Origin: Nitrospirota bacterium
GTDB lineage: Bacteria; Nitrospirota; Thermodesulfovibrionia; Thermodesulfovibrionales; Dissulfurispiraceae
DNA length: 64,000 bases
Reading direction: 5' to 3'
Assembly (NCBI GenBank): GCA_040752355.1
Contig: JBFMHE010000003.1
Coordinates: 1 to 64,000 of the forward strand
Of the stretch, positions 20,742-28,764 are shown in pieces (position 1 is the stretch's first letter; each line of letters starts with the position of its first letter). Position numbers and translations under genes: made by a program. The notes under the pieces are model-generated. The model made no database searches and was not told the origin of the DNA. It saw nothing but the letters and a program-made list of their open reading frames with translations.

Positions 20742-20762
20742 CCGGGTGAACGGGGGAGCGGT

Positions 20763-21656
20763 ATGAGCATCAAGCAATTCGAACAGGAGCTCGCAGCCGG
20801 GCTTCCCGCGCCGGTATATCTCTTCTCTTCATCAGAGGGCTTCCTCCTCTACGAAGTCCTCTCGGCGGTCAGAGAGCGGTATGCCGCTGACAGCGGGTTC
20901 AACTTCGATGTCTACGACAGCAAGTCCCCGGATGACGACGTGCCGATGGAGCATATTGTCGATACGCTGAATACGCTCCCGTTTCTTGCGGAGCGGCGGG
21001 CGGTGGTCCTGAAGAATGCGCAGAAGCTGGCCAAGAAAGAGGTAAAGAAACTCGAAGAGTACCTGGCGGACCCGTCGCCGGCATCGCTCCTGGTCCTGCT
21101 CCACGAGGGGGCAGCGCCCAAGCTCTTCGACGCTGCTGCGCTGAAGAAGGTGAAGGCGATCGCGCTCGCGGTCCCCGAGCGGGAGATCCCGATGTGGGTA
21201 GCGGCGCAGGCGAAGAAGAAGGGGATGAAGCTCACGGGCGAGGCGATAGAGTATCTCGTCAGCATCGTGGGGACGGACCTCGGCCTGCTCGCCGCAGAGC
21301 TCGAGAAGCTCTCCTGCCTCGGCGCTGCCTCGACGATTACCCTCAACGATATAAAAGGAATGTTCTATGCCGGCGCAGAATACAGCGCCTTTGATCTCAT
21401 CGATGCGCTCAAGCGGAGGGAGGTGCGCGAGGCCTTCCGGATATTCGAGCAGGTGAGCAGGGACCAGGACCCGCAGATGCTGCTCGGTGCTCTGAACTAC
21501 CACTTCTCCCGGCAGTTCGGGGGGGGCTACGGTTCGGGGAAAGGCGCGGGAAACGACGGCGGGGTCTTCAGGCTCCTGCACGAGGCCGATATCGCGCTGA
21601 AAACCTCGCACCGCTACGTCATCGAGGAGCTCCTCGTCACCCTGCTGCGGCGGTAG
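20763..21656 (+). CDS. holA: DNA polymerase III delta subunit
   Basis: 297 residues, somewhat short for HolA. It shows the clamp-loader pattern: PVYLFSSSEGFLLYEVLSAV, LNTLPFLAERRAVVLKNAQKL, LLVLLHEGAAPKLFDAAAL, the helical middle VSIVGTDLGLLAAELEKL, and AFDLIDALKRREVREAFRIF followed by the C-terminal LLGALNYHFSRQF. Delta opens the sliding clamp within the clamp-loader complex. It follows lptE by 21 bp, as in other bacteria. Confidence 0.9.
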   Translation: MSIKQFEQELAAGLPAPVYLFSSSEGFLLYEVLSAVRERYAADSGFNFDVYDSKSPDDDVPMEHIVDTLNTLPFLAERRAVVLKNAQKLAKKEVKKLEEYLADPSPASLLVLLHEGAAPKLFDAAALKKVKAIALAVPEREIPMWVAAQAKKKGMKLTGEAIEYLVSIVGTDLGLLAAELEKLSCLGAASTITLNDIKGMFYAGAEYSAFDLIDALKRREVREAFRIFEQVSRDQDPQMLLGALNYHFSRQFGGGYGSGKGAGNDGGVFRLLHEADIALKTSHRYVIEELLVTLLRR

Positions 21657-21696
21657 CCGCGCGCAGGGCCTGCCGCCGTGCGGAGCCCGGGAGCGA

Positions 21697-21978
21697 CTAG
21701 CTCAGCGCTCCCTGGACCTTCTTGCTCAGCCGGGCGATCTTTCTCGATGCAGTGTTCTTGTGGATCACGCCCTTCGATGCAGCCTTATCGATGGTGCTGA
21801 CCGTCTTCTTCAGCTCTTTGGCCAGTTCGTCTTTGCTGCCTGCCGCCAAGAGGGACTCTATCTTCTTGGTCGAGGTCTTGATGCTGCTCTCTACGGACTG
21901 GTTGCGCAGCCTGCGCTTTTCATCCTGCCGGGTCTTCTTCAGTGCGGAAAGATTTTTTTTCGGAGCTGCTTTTGCCAC
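21697..21978 (-). CDS. rpsT: 30S ribosomal protein S20
   Basis: 93 residues: APKKNLSALKKTRQDEKRRLRNQSVESSIKTSTKK, then DKAASKGVIHKNTASRKIARL. This is the S20 helical-bundle pattern with the KG-IHKN-A-RK-ARL signature. The gene converges with holA. The leader on the minus strand (21979-22082) has a GC-rich hairpin (cgccccttcaggggcg near 22030-22045) before a gcaaggagg ribosome site, which might affect its translation. Confidence 0.95.
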   Translation of the reverse strand: MAKAAPKKNLSALKKTRQDEKRRLRNQSVESSIKTSTKKIESLLAAGSKDELAKELKKTVSTIDKAASKGVIHKNTASRKIARLSKKVQGALS

Positions 21979-22106
21979 TGCCGCCCTCCTTGCTATAGGG
22001 AAAGTTTTTATACGCTCAGGGATACCCCTCGCCCCTGAAGGGGCGGAAATACAAACTTAGCATAAAACTTAACAGAAAATCAATGTTTATGCTACACTTA
22101 GAGGTT

Positions 22107-23045
22107 ATGAGATACCGTCCCGTCGACAGCAGCAGGCTCACGACCTACTCTCTGCGCGAGCGGACGAGCAAGGTCTCTGTCGAGTACCTGGCCCGCCCGC
22201 ACGACAAGGGAGCCTCGTTCGGGTCGTTTGTCGAACGCCTCCCCGGGTTCCTCGCTGCCCGGGATATCCGGGCGGTCGCACAGGCGGTCGTGGCTGCCTT
22301 CCGCAACGGACGGCCGGTCATCCTCGGGATGGGGGCGCATGCGCTCAAAGTGGGGCTCTCTCCGATCATCATCGACCTGATGCAGCGGGGCGTCATCAAC
22401 GCGGTGGCGACCAACGGCGCCTGCATTATCCACGATTTCGAGCTCGCCTGCATCGGGCAGACCTCTGAAGATGTTGCCCGGGAGCTCTGCACCGGCACCT
22501 TCGGCATGGCTGAAGAGACGGGCCGGCTGCTCAACGAGGCTATCAGCAGGGGCGTTGCAGAGGGGCAGGGCATCGGTCGCGCTGTCGGGAGCTTTATCGA
22601 TGCCGCCGATTTCCCGTTCAAGGACCGGAGCATCTTCAGGGAGGGGTTCCGTAAGGATATCCCGATGACGGTGCATGTGGGCATCGGAGCGGACATCATC
22701 CATATGCACCACGCTGCCGACGGCGCCCGTATCGGCGAAGGGAGCCTCAGGGATTTCAGGCTCTTCGCCGGAGTCGTCGCCGAGCTCGAGGGCGGCGTCT
22801 ACCTCAATCTCGGCTCTGCGGTCATGCTTCCCGAGGTCTTCCTCAAGGCGTTGACCATGGCGAGAAACCTGGGCCATACGGTGGAGTCGTTCACGACCGT
22901 GAATATGGACTTTATCCAGCACTACCGTCCGCGCGAGAATGTGCTGCGGCGTCCGACCATGGGCAAGGGGCGGTGCTTCGCCCTTACCGGCCACCACGAG
23001 ATCATGGTCCCGCTCCTCGCGGCCCTTATCATAGAGGAATTGTAG
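22107..23045 (+). CDS. Deoxyhypusine-synthase-like protein of unknown function
   Basis: I prefer the ATG at 22107 (MRYRPVDSSRL), just after a tagagg site, to 22083. Of 312 residues, the central RPVILGMGAHALKVGLSPII, DLMQRGVINAVATNGACIIHDFE and VGIGADIIHMH recall the Rossmann-like deoxyhypusine synthase fold (in DHS, TTAGGVEED and an NAD site lie at like places). Bacteria generally lack eIF5A and I cannot see the DHS catalytic Lys segment, so the substrate is unknown. The ferredoxin starts 1 bp after its stop, a hint that it may be a redox partner. Family resemblance is from memory; function is not claimed. Confidence 0.6.
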   Translation: MRYRPVDSSRLTTYSLRERTSKVSVEYLARPHDKGASFGSFVERLPGFLAARDIRAVAQAVVAAFRNGRPVILGMGAHALKVGLSPIIIDLMQRGVINAVATNGACIIHDFELACIGQTSEDVARELCTGTFGMAEETGRLLNEAISRGVAEGQGIGRAVGSFIDAADFPFKDRSIFREGFRKDIPMTVHVGIGADIIHMHHAADGARIGEGSLRDFRLFAGVVAELEGGVYLNLGSAVMLPEVFLKALTMARNLGHTVESFTTVNMDFIQHYRPRENVLRRPTMGKGRCFALTGHHEIMVPLLAALIIEEL

Positions 23046-23046
23046 A

Positions 23047-23238
23047 ATGAACATTATCATTGACGACGAAAAGTGCATCGGCTGCGGCAGGTGTGAAGAG
23101 ATCTGCCCTGCCGTGTTCCATCTCAACGAGACGATCGGCAAGTCCGAGGTGATCGACCCCGAAGCGTGCGAGTTCGTGGGCTGCTGCGAAGCTGCGGAAG
23201 AGAACTGTCCTGTCGACGCGATAACCGTAGAGGAATGA
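23047..23238 (+). CDS. Small 4Fe-4S ferredoxin
   Basis: 63 residues with CIGCGRCEEICP (CX2CX2CX3CP) and a distal CEAAEENCPVDAI. This is the layout of a single-cluster ferredoxin with the fourth ligand near the C-terminus, as in the Desulfovibrio and Thermotoga types. It carries one electron in the cytoplasm. It lies 1 bp after the deoxyhypusine-synthase-like gene and is certainly co-transcribed. Confidence 0.9.
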   Translation: MNIIIDDEKCIGCGRCEEICPAVFHLNETIGKSEVIDPEACEFVGCCEAAEENCPVDAITVEE

Positions 23239-23296
23239 AGCCCCGGGACCTGGCAACGGCCTGGCCGCTGCTGAAGTGCAAAGGTATGAGCAGATA

Positions 23297-23335
23297 AAAA
23301 AAGGGCCCTCTCCGGGGGAAGAGAGGGCCTCTGTA
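23297..23335 (-). terminator. Terminator for the TetR gene (minus strand)
   Basis: The stem gggccctct / agagggcc is preceded on the plus strand by a run of seven A, so on the minus strand the hairpin ends in seven T. It ends the TetR transcript; on the plus strand it may also stop the ferredoxin transcript. A second 9-bp palindrome (tgcctgtgc / gcacaggca, 23375-23414) lies between it and the TetR stop. Confidence 0.7.
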
Positions 23336-23421
23336 TGATCCAGGGCAAAGGGGGGTTCACCCTGGAGGGGGAAAATGCCTGTGCATAGGGGGGAGGGTCA
23401 ATCCCGCACAGGCAGGAAACA

Positions 23422-23973
23422 TCACGCTGCTACACCGCGCATCAATACCGTGTAAATTTCCGCTGAGAGCCGCTCTGCCTCGACCGTCCCGTTCATCGAT
23501 GATTTGATCATCCCCATCACGATCTCGGCGGTGGTCGGTATATCCAGATCCCGCCGCAAGCGGCCGTCGGCTATGCCGCGGGCCAGGAGCGCATGGAGCA
23601 GGTCCCTGATCGAGCAGGCGCGCTCGTAGCAGTTCTTCAGCCTTTTCGAAAAGAGGCTTCCCTCATCCCGCCGCAGCACCTCGAAGAATTCCTTCTTCTC
23701 ATTGAAGAACAGGGCGAGTCGGGTGATGAAGAGCCTCAGGTCCTCGACGGCGTCGGTCCCCTTCGATTCGGTTTTGAGACTGACCAGGAGGTTGTCGATG
23801 CCCTCCTGAAGGAGCGCGGCATAGAGGTCCTCCTTCGACGTGAAGTGGTAATAGAGGGTCCCTTTTGCCACCCGCGCCTTCTTCGCGATATCGTCCATGG
23901 CCACCTGGTGGTAGGGATTCTTCGCGAAGAGCCTGGTAGCGGCGTCGAGTATGGCGGTCCGCTTCGCACTCAT
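23422..23973 (-). CDS. TetR-family transcriptional regulator
   Basis: 183 residues. The N-terminal helix-turn-helix is typical (AATRLFAKNPYHQVAMDDIA, then ARVAKGTLYYHFTSKEDLY, to about residue 55), and the C-terminal ligand domain holds FNEKKEFFEVLRRDEG. A perfect palindrome lies 11 bp upstream of its start, so it likely represses itself. No efflux or enzyme gene is beside it, so the regulated set and ligand are unknown; the tail EIVMGMIKSSMNGTVE resembles regulators of fatty-acid or efflux genes. Confidence 0.88.
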   Translation of the reverse strand: MSAKRTAILDAATRLFAKNPYHQVAMDDIAKKARVAKGTLYYHFTSKEDLYAALLQEGIDNLLVSLKTESKGTDAVEDLRLFITRLALFFNEKKEFFEVLRRDEGSLFSKRLKNCYERACSIRDLLHALLARGIADGRLRRDLDIPTTAEIVMGMIKSSMNGTVEAERLSAEIYTVLMRGVAA

Positions 23974-23984
23974 GTGGTAGTATA

Positions 23985-24000
23985 CTGACCGCCCGGTCAG
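23985..24000. promoter_or_regulatory. Palindromic operator for the TetR regulator
   Basis: ctgaccg-cc-cggtcag is a perfect 7-bp inverted repeat with a 2-bp centre, 11 bp before the TetR start. The form tgacc-nn-ggtca with ACCGnnCGGT is common for TetR operators. Autoregulation is inferred. Confidence 0.75.
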
Positions 24001-24312
24001 ATTGTCAATATATTATTAAACTATTAAACTAATTAATAGCAGGTGCGGGGGCAGGGGCTGTGGGCAGGGGCTGTGGTCAGGGGGAACCGAGGCGAACATA
24101 TCATCTCCGCCCGGTCTCAAGGGCCTCTCTCTATTAAAAAGGTGGCTCTCCGTTCCCCTCGCGTACCGTGGCCGTAGCGCACATTTTCCCGTTTCTGCGG
24201 GAAGGAGGGCCTGATCGCCACCTTAACAGCCTCATCTCTACTTACAGAGTATCGCCATTCCGGAGCGCTGTCAAGGGGCGGGGAAGGGTATTTCTCAGGG
24301 TTCCTCAAACAA
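24001..24312. other. Intergenic region (312 bp) with a tandem repeat and a long-range stem
   Basis: Holds an AT-rich stretch (24006-24040), a perfect tandem pair of the 13-mer gcaggggctgtgg (24051-24076), and an aaggtggc / gccacctt pair (about 24140-24147 and 24216-24223) that encloses a cccg-gcggg hairpin. The latter may be part of an RNA, but no known RNA family is recognised. No convincing coding sequence. Confidence 0.4.
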
Positions 24313-24398
24313 TGGTGCCGGAGGAGAGACTCGAACTCTCACGGGGTTGCCCCCAGCGGATTTTGAGTCCGCCGCGTCTGCCATTCCACCACACCGGC
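24313..24398 (-). tRNA. tRNA-Leu (anticodon CAA)
   Basis: 86 nt with CCA encoded. The anticodon stem gcgga/tccgc surrounds the loop ctcaaaa, giving anticodon CAA. A GC-rich long variable arm (tgggggcaaccccg) and T arm gagag-ttcgagt-ctctc follow, as expected for Leu. The acceptor stem has six pairs and one U-U mismatch at position 6-67. The 5' half (24358-24399) is repeated at 39180-39221, which marks it as the integration site of the defence island. It reads the UUG codon. Confidence 0.93.
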
Positions 24399-24399
24399 A
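24358..24399. repeat. Left attachment repeat (attL), 5' half of tRNA-Leu
   Basis: The 42-bp segment starting ggattttgagtccgcc recurs at 39180-39221 with one mismatch (A to G at 24388). The repeat spans the tRNA 5' end to the anticodon loop, so the insertion rebuilt a complete tRNA on the left side. The intervening 14.8 kb is the island. Confidence 0.88.
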
Positions 24400-24405
24400 A
24401 TAGTA

Positions 24406-24885
24406 TTAACAGCTTTCTTGTATTGGGCTTTGGGGATGCAGAAAATAGTGCTTATTTTTTAATATAGCATAGAGTTTCTTTGAAATGGGAATTTCTTGTA
24501 GGTAGCTTCCGCTCTTCGATGCTTTGATCTTTACGAGCCGGTTGGAAATATCTAAGACCTCTTTCCCTGTGGCCGATGTGCTTCGACTAATCGGCATCCT
24601 GTGTGGACCCTGAGCACAATAAAGGCATAAAGGTATTCCGATGTTGCAACTGCCAGCAATCTTTTCTCCTCCTCTCTCCTTGCTTTCGGTAATGTAATCA
24701 TTTACCTTCTTTGCGGTGGTCTCTCTGGCTTTCGTCACGAAAAAAGGGATAAGATGATCCAGGTATGCTTTTGCCACGTCCTCATCAGTGGTGTCGCAAG
24801 AGCGGAAATAGCGTTGCCCGTTGAGCATGAAGTGGATCATGCCATATTTGTTCAAAATAACAAAGTGTTCATAAAAAATGAACAT
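24406..24885 (-). pseudogene. Tyrosine recombinase (integrase) remnant
   Basis: 159 codons directly beside the attL repeat, pointing towards it. The first part (YGMIHFMLNGQRYFRSCDTT, then DEDVAKAYLDHLI) is the start of a phage-type integrase arm domain. The late part (EVLDISNRLVKIKASKSG, then QEIPISKKLYAIL) matches the start of the catalytic domain around the conserved Lys. Between them the core-binding domain and first Arg are missing, and the RxxH and Tyr end is absent, so the gene is deleted and inactive. Its neighbour, the tRNA repeat, supports the call. Confidence 0.72.
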
Positions 24886-24989
24886 ATATATTTTTGAACG
24901 TATTATAGTAGTTCATTGATATAAAATTAAATTAAGAAAAGTTAAATTCTGGCCAACTTGACTTTTGTTCAAAAATTATATATGTTCAT
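24878..24989. promoter_or_regulatory. Paired inverted repeats upstream of abiEi, likely AbiEi operators
   Basis: atgaacatatatatttttga at 24878-24897 is repeated in inverse at 24967-24989 (gttcaaaaattatatatgtt), and a further half-site gttgaac lies at 24994-25000. AbiEi-type antitoxins are known to bind two inverted repeats of about 23 bp to repress their own operon. The gap between them also contains the divergent promoters of the integrase remnant and abiEi. Confidence 0.65.
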
Positions 24990-25020
24990 AATAGTTGAAC
25001 ATAATAGGATGGTGAACAAA

Positions 25021-26064
25021 ATGCGTGGAACTATGGAGACCTTGGAAAATGAAATCGTTCAGCTTGCGGTAAACGCACTCAAAAAAGATATCACTCTGGA
25101 TATCCAGCCCGAAGTGTTGATGCCGACGGATGACACGGCCAGAAGAGGAGATTTCATCGTTACGTTTACTGTTCAAGGGAGAGAGTTCCGTTATTTTGCT
25201 GAGGTGAAGACGCTCGTGACGAAGGCTACGAAGCTTTTGGCTCTCGTGCAAAAGGAAAAGACCAATCTCCCCTATCTGCTGGTCACCCGCTATGTCAATC
25301 CTGAAATGGCAGAGCAGTTGAAAGCAGACGACCTCCAGTTCATCGACACGGCAGGAAACGCCTATATCAAGCAACTGCCCCTCTATATCTTTGTTAAAGG
25401 CAACAGGCCCCCTGAGATAACTATGCGTGCTCCTCAGAAAAGAGCCTTTAAGCCGACGGGGCTTAAAGTCATCTATGCCCTTCTCTGTAACCCAGGTCTG
25501 GAGAACAAGCCCTATCGTGATATCGCTGATGCCGCTGATGTCGCGCTGGGAACAATCGGGTGGATGATGAGGGAGCTCAAACAAATGGACTACCTGCTCG
25601 ACATGGGAAAAAGAGGGAAGAAGCTGACTCAGAAAGAGGCGCTCTTACAACGGTGGGTGACGGAATATCCGGAGAGGCTGCGGCCAAAGCATGTAGTGGG
25701 CCGTTACAGAGGACCGGAAGAGTGGTGGCAGCAAACAACTCTGGACCCTGTGATTGCGCAGTGGGGGGGAGAAGTGGCTGCACAGAGGTATACGAATTAT
25801 CTGAAGCCTCAGGTGATTACTCTCTATACAAATACCCGGTACCTGAACCAACTCCTCATGCAGCATCGACTGAAGCGGGACCCGCAGGGAGATATCGAGA
25901 TCCTCGAAAGGTTCTGGAAGACTACGCAAGAGTGGCAATATGGAGATAAAGTTCATCCGCTACTGGTTTACGCAGACCTTATGGCTACCGGTAATGAAAG
26001 AAACATCGAAGTCGCTAAAATGATCTACGAGGAGTACCTTGCTGGACTTGTCAGGCAGAATTGA
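25021..26064 (+). CDS. abiEi: AbiEi-type antitoxin of a type IV toxin-antitoxin system
   Basis: 347 residues from ATG 25021 (aggatgg site 8 bp upstream); earlier in-frame codons overlap the operators. The N-terminal part resembles a restriction-endonuclease-like fold (DFIVTFTVQGREFRYFAEVKT), then a central winged-helix stretch (GLKVIYALLCNPGLENKPYRDIADAADVALGTIGWMMREL) expected to bind DNA. The toxin gene follows with a 26-bp overlap. The antitoxin represses transcription and counters the toxin's action without binding it. Coverage by operators upstream fits this. Confidence 0.82.
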   Translation: MRGTMETLENEIVQLAVNALKKDITLDIQPEVLMPTDDTARRGDFIVTFTVQGREFRYFAEVKTLVTKATKLLALVQKEKTNLPYLLVTRYVNPEMAEQLKADDLQFIDTAGNAYIKQLPLYIFVKGNRPPEITMRAPQKRAFKPTGLKVIYALLCNPGLENKPYRDIADAADVALGTIGWMMRELKQMDYLLDMGKRGKKLTQKEALLQRWVTEYPERLRPKHVVGRYRGPEEWWQQTTLDPVIAQWGGEVAAQRYTNYLKPQVITLYTNTRYLNQLLMQHRLKRDPQGDIEILERFWKTTQEWQYGDKVHPLLVYADLMATGNERNIEVAKMIYEEYLAGLVRQN

Positions 26065-26893
26065 TAATCATTACGTCGAAGCACTTCATGTGCTGAAGGG
26101 CGTTACGGATGACCTCGGCATTCCATTCTTCATCGTGGGTGCGACGGCCCGAGACCTTATTTTTGAGCACTGCTACAATATCAGGGCACCCAGAACGACG
26201 TTAGATATCGACCTGGGAGTTGAAGTCGCGGACTGGGACCAGTTCACCAGGTTGACTCAAGCAATGATCGGTTCAGGGAGACTCACCGCAGGTGGAGAAC
26301 CACAGAGGTTTCTTTTCGGGCCTGTCAGAATTGATATCCTTCCCTTCGGACCGGTTGCCGATGCGCAGGGAAGGATATACTGGCCGCCGGAGCATGAAGT
26401 ATTAATGAGTATGCTGGGGTACCGAGAGGCATATGATTATTCGGAAACTGTAAGGCTGAGCACGGCTCCGGAGTTGGATGTGCGCGTGTCTACATTGCCC
26501 GGACTTGCCTTGATGAAGATCATCTCCTGGAATGATAACTATTCTGTTCGTAAGAAAGATGCAGAGGACCTGCTGTTCATAATGCATAACTATGGGGAAG
26601 CGGGTAATGAAGAGAGACTTTATGATCGCGAGCAAACCTTGATGGAAGAGGAGAGATTCGATATTCGTCTGGCCGGTATAAGGTTGCTCGGGCGCGATAT
26701 CGCCCGCATTTGTGATCAGAACACCGCTGAGGTGATTAAATCGATCTTTCTGAAAGAGACTATGGAAGAAGGAGAGTATAGGTTGGTTCGGCATATGATC
26801 GCAGGCACTCAAGAGTTCGATAGCAAGTTCGAAGATGTGCTGCAGCTTATAGAGAAGTTGAAGCAGGGTTTTTCAGAAGGTACCGAGAGCTGA
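26039..26893 (+). CDS. abiEii: AbiEii nucleotidyltransferase toxin
   Basis: 284 residues from a TTG start with a gaggag site, overlapping the antitoxin by 26 bp. Nucleotidyltransferase motifs are visible: FFIVGATARDL with TTLDIDLGVEV (DxD metal site), RIDILPFG, and LALMKIISW with SVRKKDAEDL. AbiEii toxins use a nucleotide, typically GTP, to modify a target and arrest growth when phage infects. All key acids are present, so it is likely active. It opens the defence cargo of the island. Confidence 0.87.
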   Translation: MLDLSGRIDNHYVEALHVLKGVTDDLGIPFFIVGATARDLIFEHCYNIRAPRTTLDIDLGVEVADWDQFTRLTQAMIGSGRLTAGGEPQRFLFGPVRIDILPFGPVADAQGRIYWPPEHEVLMSMLGYREAYDYSETVRLSTAPELDVRVSTLPGLALMKIISWNDNYSVRKKDAEDLLFIMHNYGEAGNEERLYDREQTLMEEERFDIRLAGIRLLGRDIARICDQNTAEVIKSIFLKETMEEGEYRLVRHMIAGTQEFDSKFEDVLQLIEKLKQGFSEGTES

Positions 26894-27294
26894 AATCGAG
26901 GGATTACTCTTAAAAAATTATAGAGGAAATCCCAGGATATTCTTTCCCGAACCCATCTGAAAGGAATCAAGCATGTCCGCCTGCTGCGCCGCTTATGTAA
27001 GCCACTTATCCATCTCTATGAACGAACGTATAAAATGTATTAAAACCAAAAAACAGAAACAGCTTGAAATTTAAGCAATGAGTCTGCAACAATATGCCCA
27101 TTATTATGTTGCTGGGGGGAGCATGGCAGTTGTCGAAAAACTTATAGAGGCATCAACGTGTAGTTTTTTCTCATGTTTAGAATTTGAAGAGAGATGCAAC
27201 ACAGTTCAAGAACACCAGCCTGCCCTCAATCACTCCCTCAGCTCTGGGTGCATACCCAAGACAATGATGCTTTCTTCTGATTAATTGGTGCCCC
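26894..27294. other. Intergenic region (401 bp) before the Wadjet operon
   Basis: AT-rich, with acgtataaaatgtattaaaa near 27027-27046 as a possible promoter core for jetA. A 68-codon ORF (27078-27284) lies within it, listed separately with low confidence. No RNA or repeat recognised. Confidence 0.35.
27078..27284 (+). CDS. Possible small protein before jetA
   Basis: 68 codons starting MSLQQYAHYYVAGGSMAVVEKL, with no family resemblance, no clear ribosome site and an unbalanced second half. It lies 10 bp before jetA in the same direction. Probably chance, but a leader peptide or small island protein cannot be excluded. Confidence 0.2.
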   Translation: MSLQQYAHYYVAGGSMAVVEKLIEASTCSFFSCLEFEERCNTVQEHQPALNHSLSSGCIPKTMMLSSD

Positions 27295-28764
27295 ATGAAT
27301 GCGCCTGTAGGAAATATGGATCACAATAGATCGTCGGGACAATTGGCAGAAGGTCTTATCGACCTTGCGCCACAGCAACGGAATTTGCTGTTGATGCGCC
27401 CATTGTTTCACTTGGAGCTCACAAAAAACAAATTTTCAGACGGTAGTGGCGGGAATCTTCTGGAGAGCATCGATACCCACTATCTCAGCCTTGCAGCGCT
27501 AGCCTATATGATGGAAGGCACAGCCGTTGCTTTAGGATACACTCTCTCAGAAGTTCAGCAGTATCTGGCCCAAGTTATCGCACACATGAAGCCAGCGCTG
27601 ACGACGGCACAACGTAGCCGAATCTCTGAAATTATTCTTGATTCGCTCGACAACGCGTCAAACAACTATCAAGAGCACAGCTACGATTATTTCCACGCAC
27701 CCACCGGCGACACACGGACGGTGCGCTTCAGACTCACAACCTACGAGCCGGACCTCGAAGACACTTATCGTTATCGCCCCACCGCCGAGGGTTACCTGCT
27801 TCTGATGGGGATGCTGGATTTGGAGGTCGAGGATCATCAAATTCTAATCGAGCGTATGCTCCAAATGCTTATCGAGAGGGGAAGATTCGACCAGGCGTAT
27901 GAGTTTGCGCGCCGCGCACGGATGCTCTCCATCGAGCACCGTCAACAGTTACGCGATTTCATTACCCAGGCCTGGCGGGCACCGGGTTCGGTGGTCTGGA
28001 CGCGCGACATAGCCCCTCGCCTGAACGAAGCCCGCATTCACATTCATGCACGGCAGGAAGAGGATCGCCGGATGGAGGAATCAGTACGGGAACAACTCAT
28101 CCAGATCGAAGATATCAGAACCCGCGAACAGCTCGTCCGCCTACACGGAGTACTGAAAAGCGCAAGCAACGTCCGTGCCCACCTTCAGCTGGAAGTGACG
28201 AGGGCGGGGGACAAGTTCATGGATGCACAGGCCGGCGCGTTCCGTGCCCGCAAACCGTCGGGACTACCTGACTTGGAGGCAAAACTACTTCCGGCACTCT
28301 TGGAGCGTCCGGTGAGCATACTTGCGGAAAATGCTGAGGAACTGCTCCTCAGCCTATATCCCGCCATTGTGCCAAAAACCCCTGACCTTTCAGACCTTCT
28401 ATCCTTGCTGCTAGAGCAGCGCTCAGTCGAGGAAGACTTTGATGACGAGGAGGAGAAAGGGGAGGTACTGCTATTCAGGATCTATCGAGAACCTTTCTCT
28501 GCTGAGATCGTTCAGCACGTATACCAGTGGTTAAGGACGAAATTCTCGCTTGGTGCCAGTTGGAAACTTGATGAGTTATTGATTGCTGCAGAGGATGAGG
28601 GCTTTACAGCCCTGGAGAAGCAGTGCATTGCGTATACTCTTTATGGGAGTTTCCCTGATAGCGAGAGCCTTTTCCCGAACATGAAGGCGCACCCTGATGG
28701 CGTTTTTCGCGCAGACGTTGTCCAGGGCGACAACCTGCGTTTCGACCAACGGGAGGCAGTGTGA
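27295..28764 (+). CDS. jetA: Wadjet JetA (kleisin-like MukF/MksF homologue)
   Basis: 489 residues, mainly helical, starting with a winged-helix-like region (QQRNLLLMRPLFHLELTKNKF) and ending with an acidic stretch (EEDFDDEEEKGE) before a C-terminal winged-helix-like domain (YQWLRTKFSLGASWKLDELLIAAEDEG). Its own sequence is divergent; the call rests mostly on gene order jetA-jetB-jetC-jetD, with 4-bp overlaps and sizes that fit. The kleisin bridges the two JetC heads and holds JetB. There is no clear ribosome site at 27295; the ATG at 27316 is an alternative start. Confidence 0.8.
   Translation: MNAPVGNMDHNRSSGQLAEGLIDLAPQQRNLLLMRPLFHLELTKNKFSDGSGGNLLESIDTHYLSLAALAYMMEGTAVALGYTLSEVQQYLAQVIAHMKPALTTAQRSRISEIILDSLDNASNNYQEHSYDYFHAPTGDTRTVRFRLTTYEPDLEDTYRYRPTAEGYLLLMGMLDLEVEDHQILIERMLQMLIERGRFDQAYEFARRARMLSIEHRQQLRDFITQAWRAPGSVVWTRDIAPRLNEARIHIHARQEEDRRMEESVREQLIQIEDIRTREQLVRLHGVLKSASNVRAHLQLEVTRAGDKFMDAQAGAFRARKPSGLPDLEAKLLPALLERPVSILAENAEELLLSLYPAIVPKTPDLSDLLSLLLEQRSVEEDFDDEEEKGEVLLFRIYREPFSAEIVQHVYQWLRTKFSLGASWKLDELLIAAEDEGFTALEKQCIAYTLYGSFPDSESLFPNMKAHPDGVFRADVVQGDNLRFDQREAV

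Noticed and set aside
24117-24308. 63-codon minus-strand ORF before the tRNA
   Set aside because: No ribosome site, no pattern and it lies over structured intergenic sequence.
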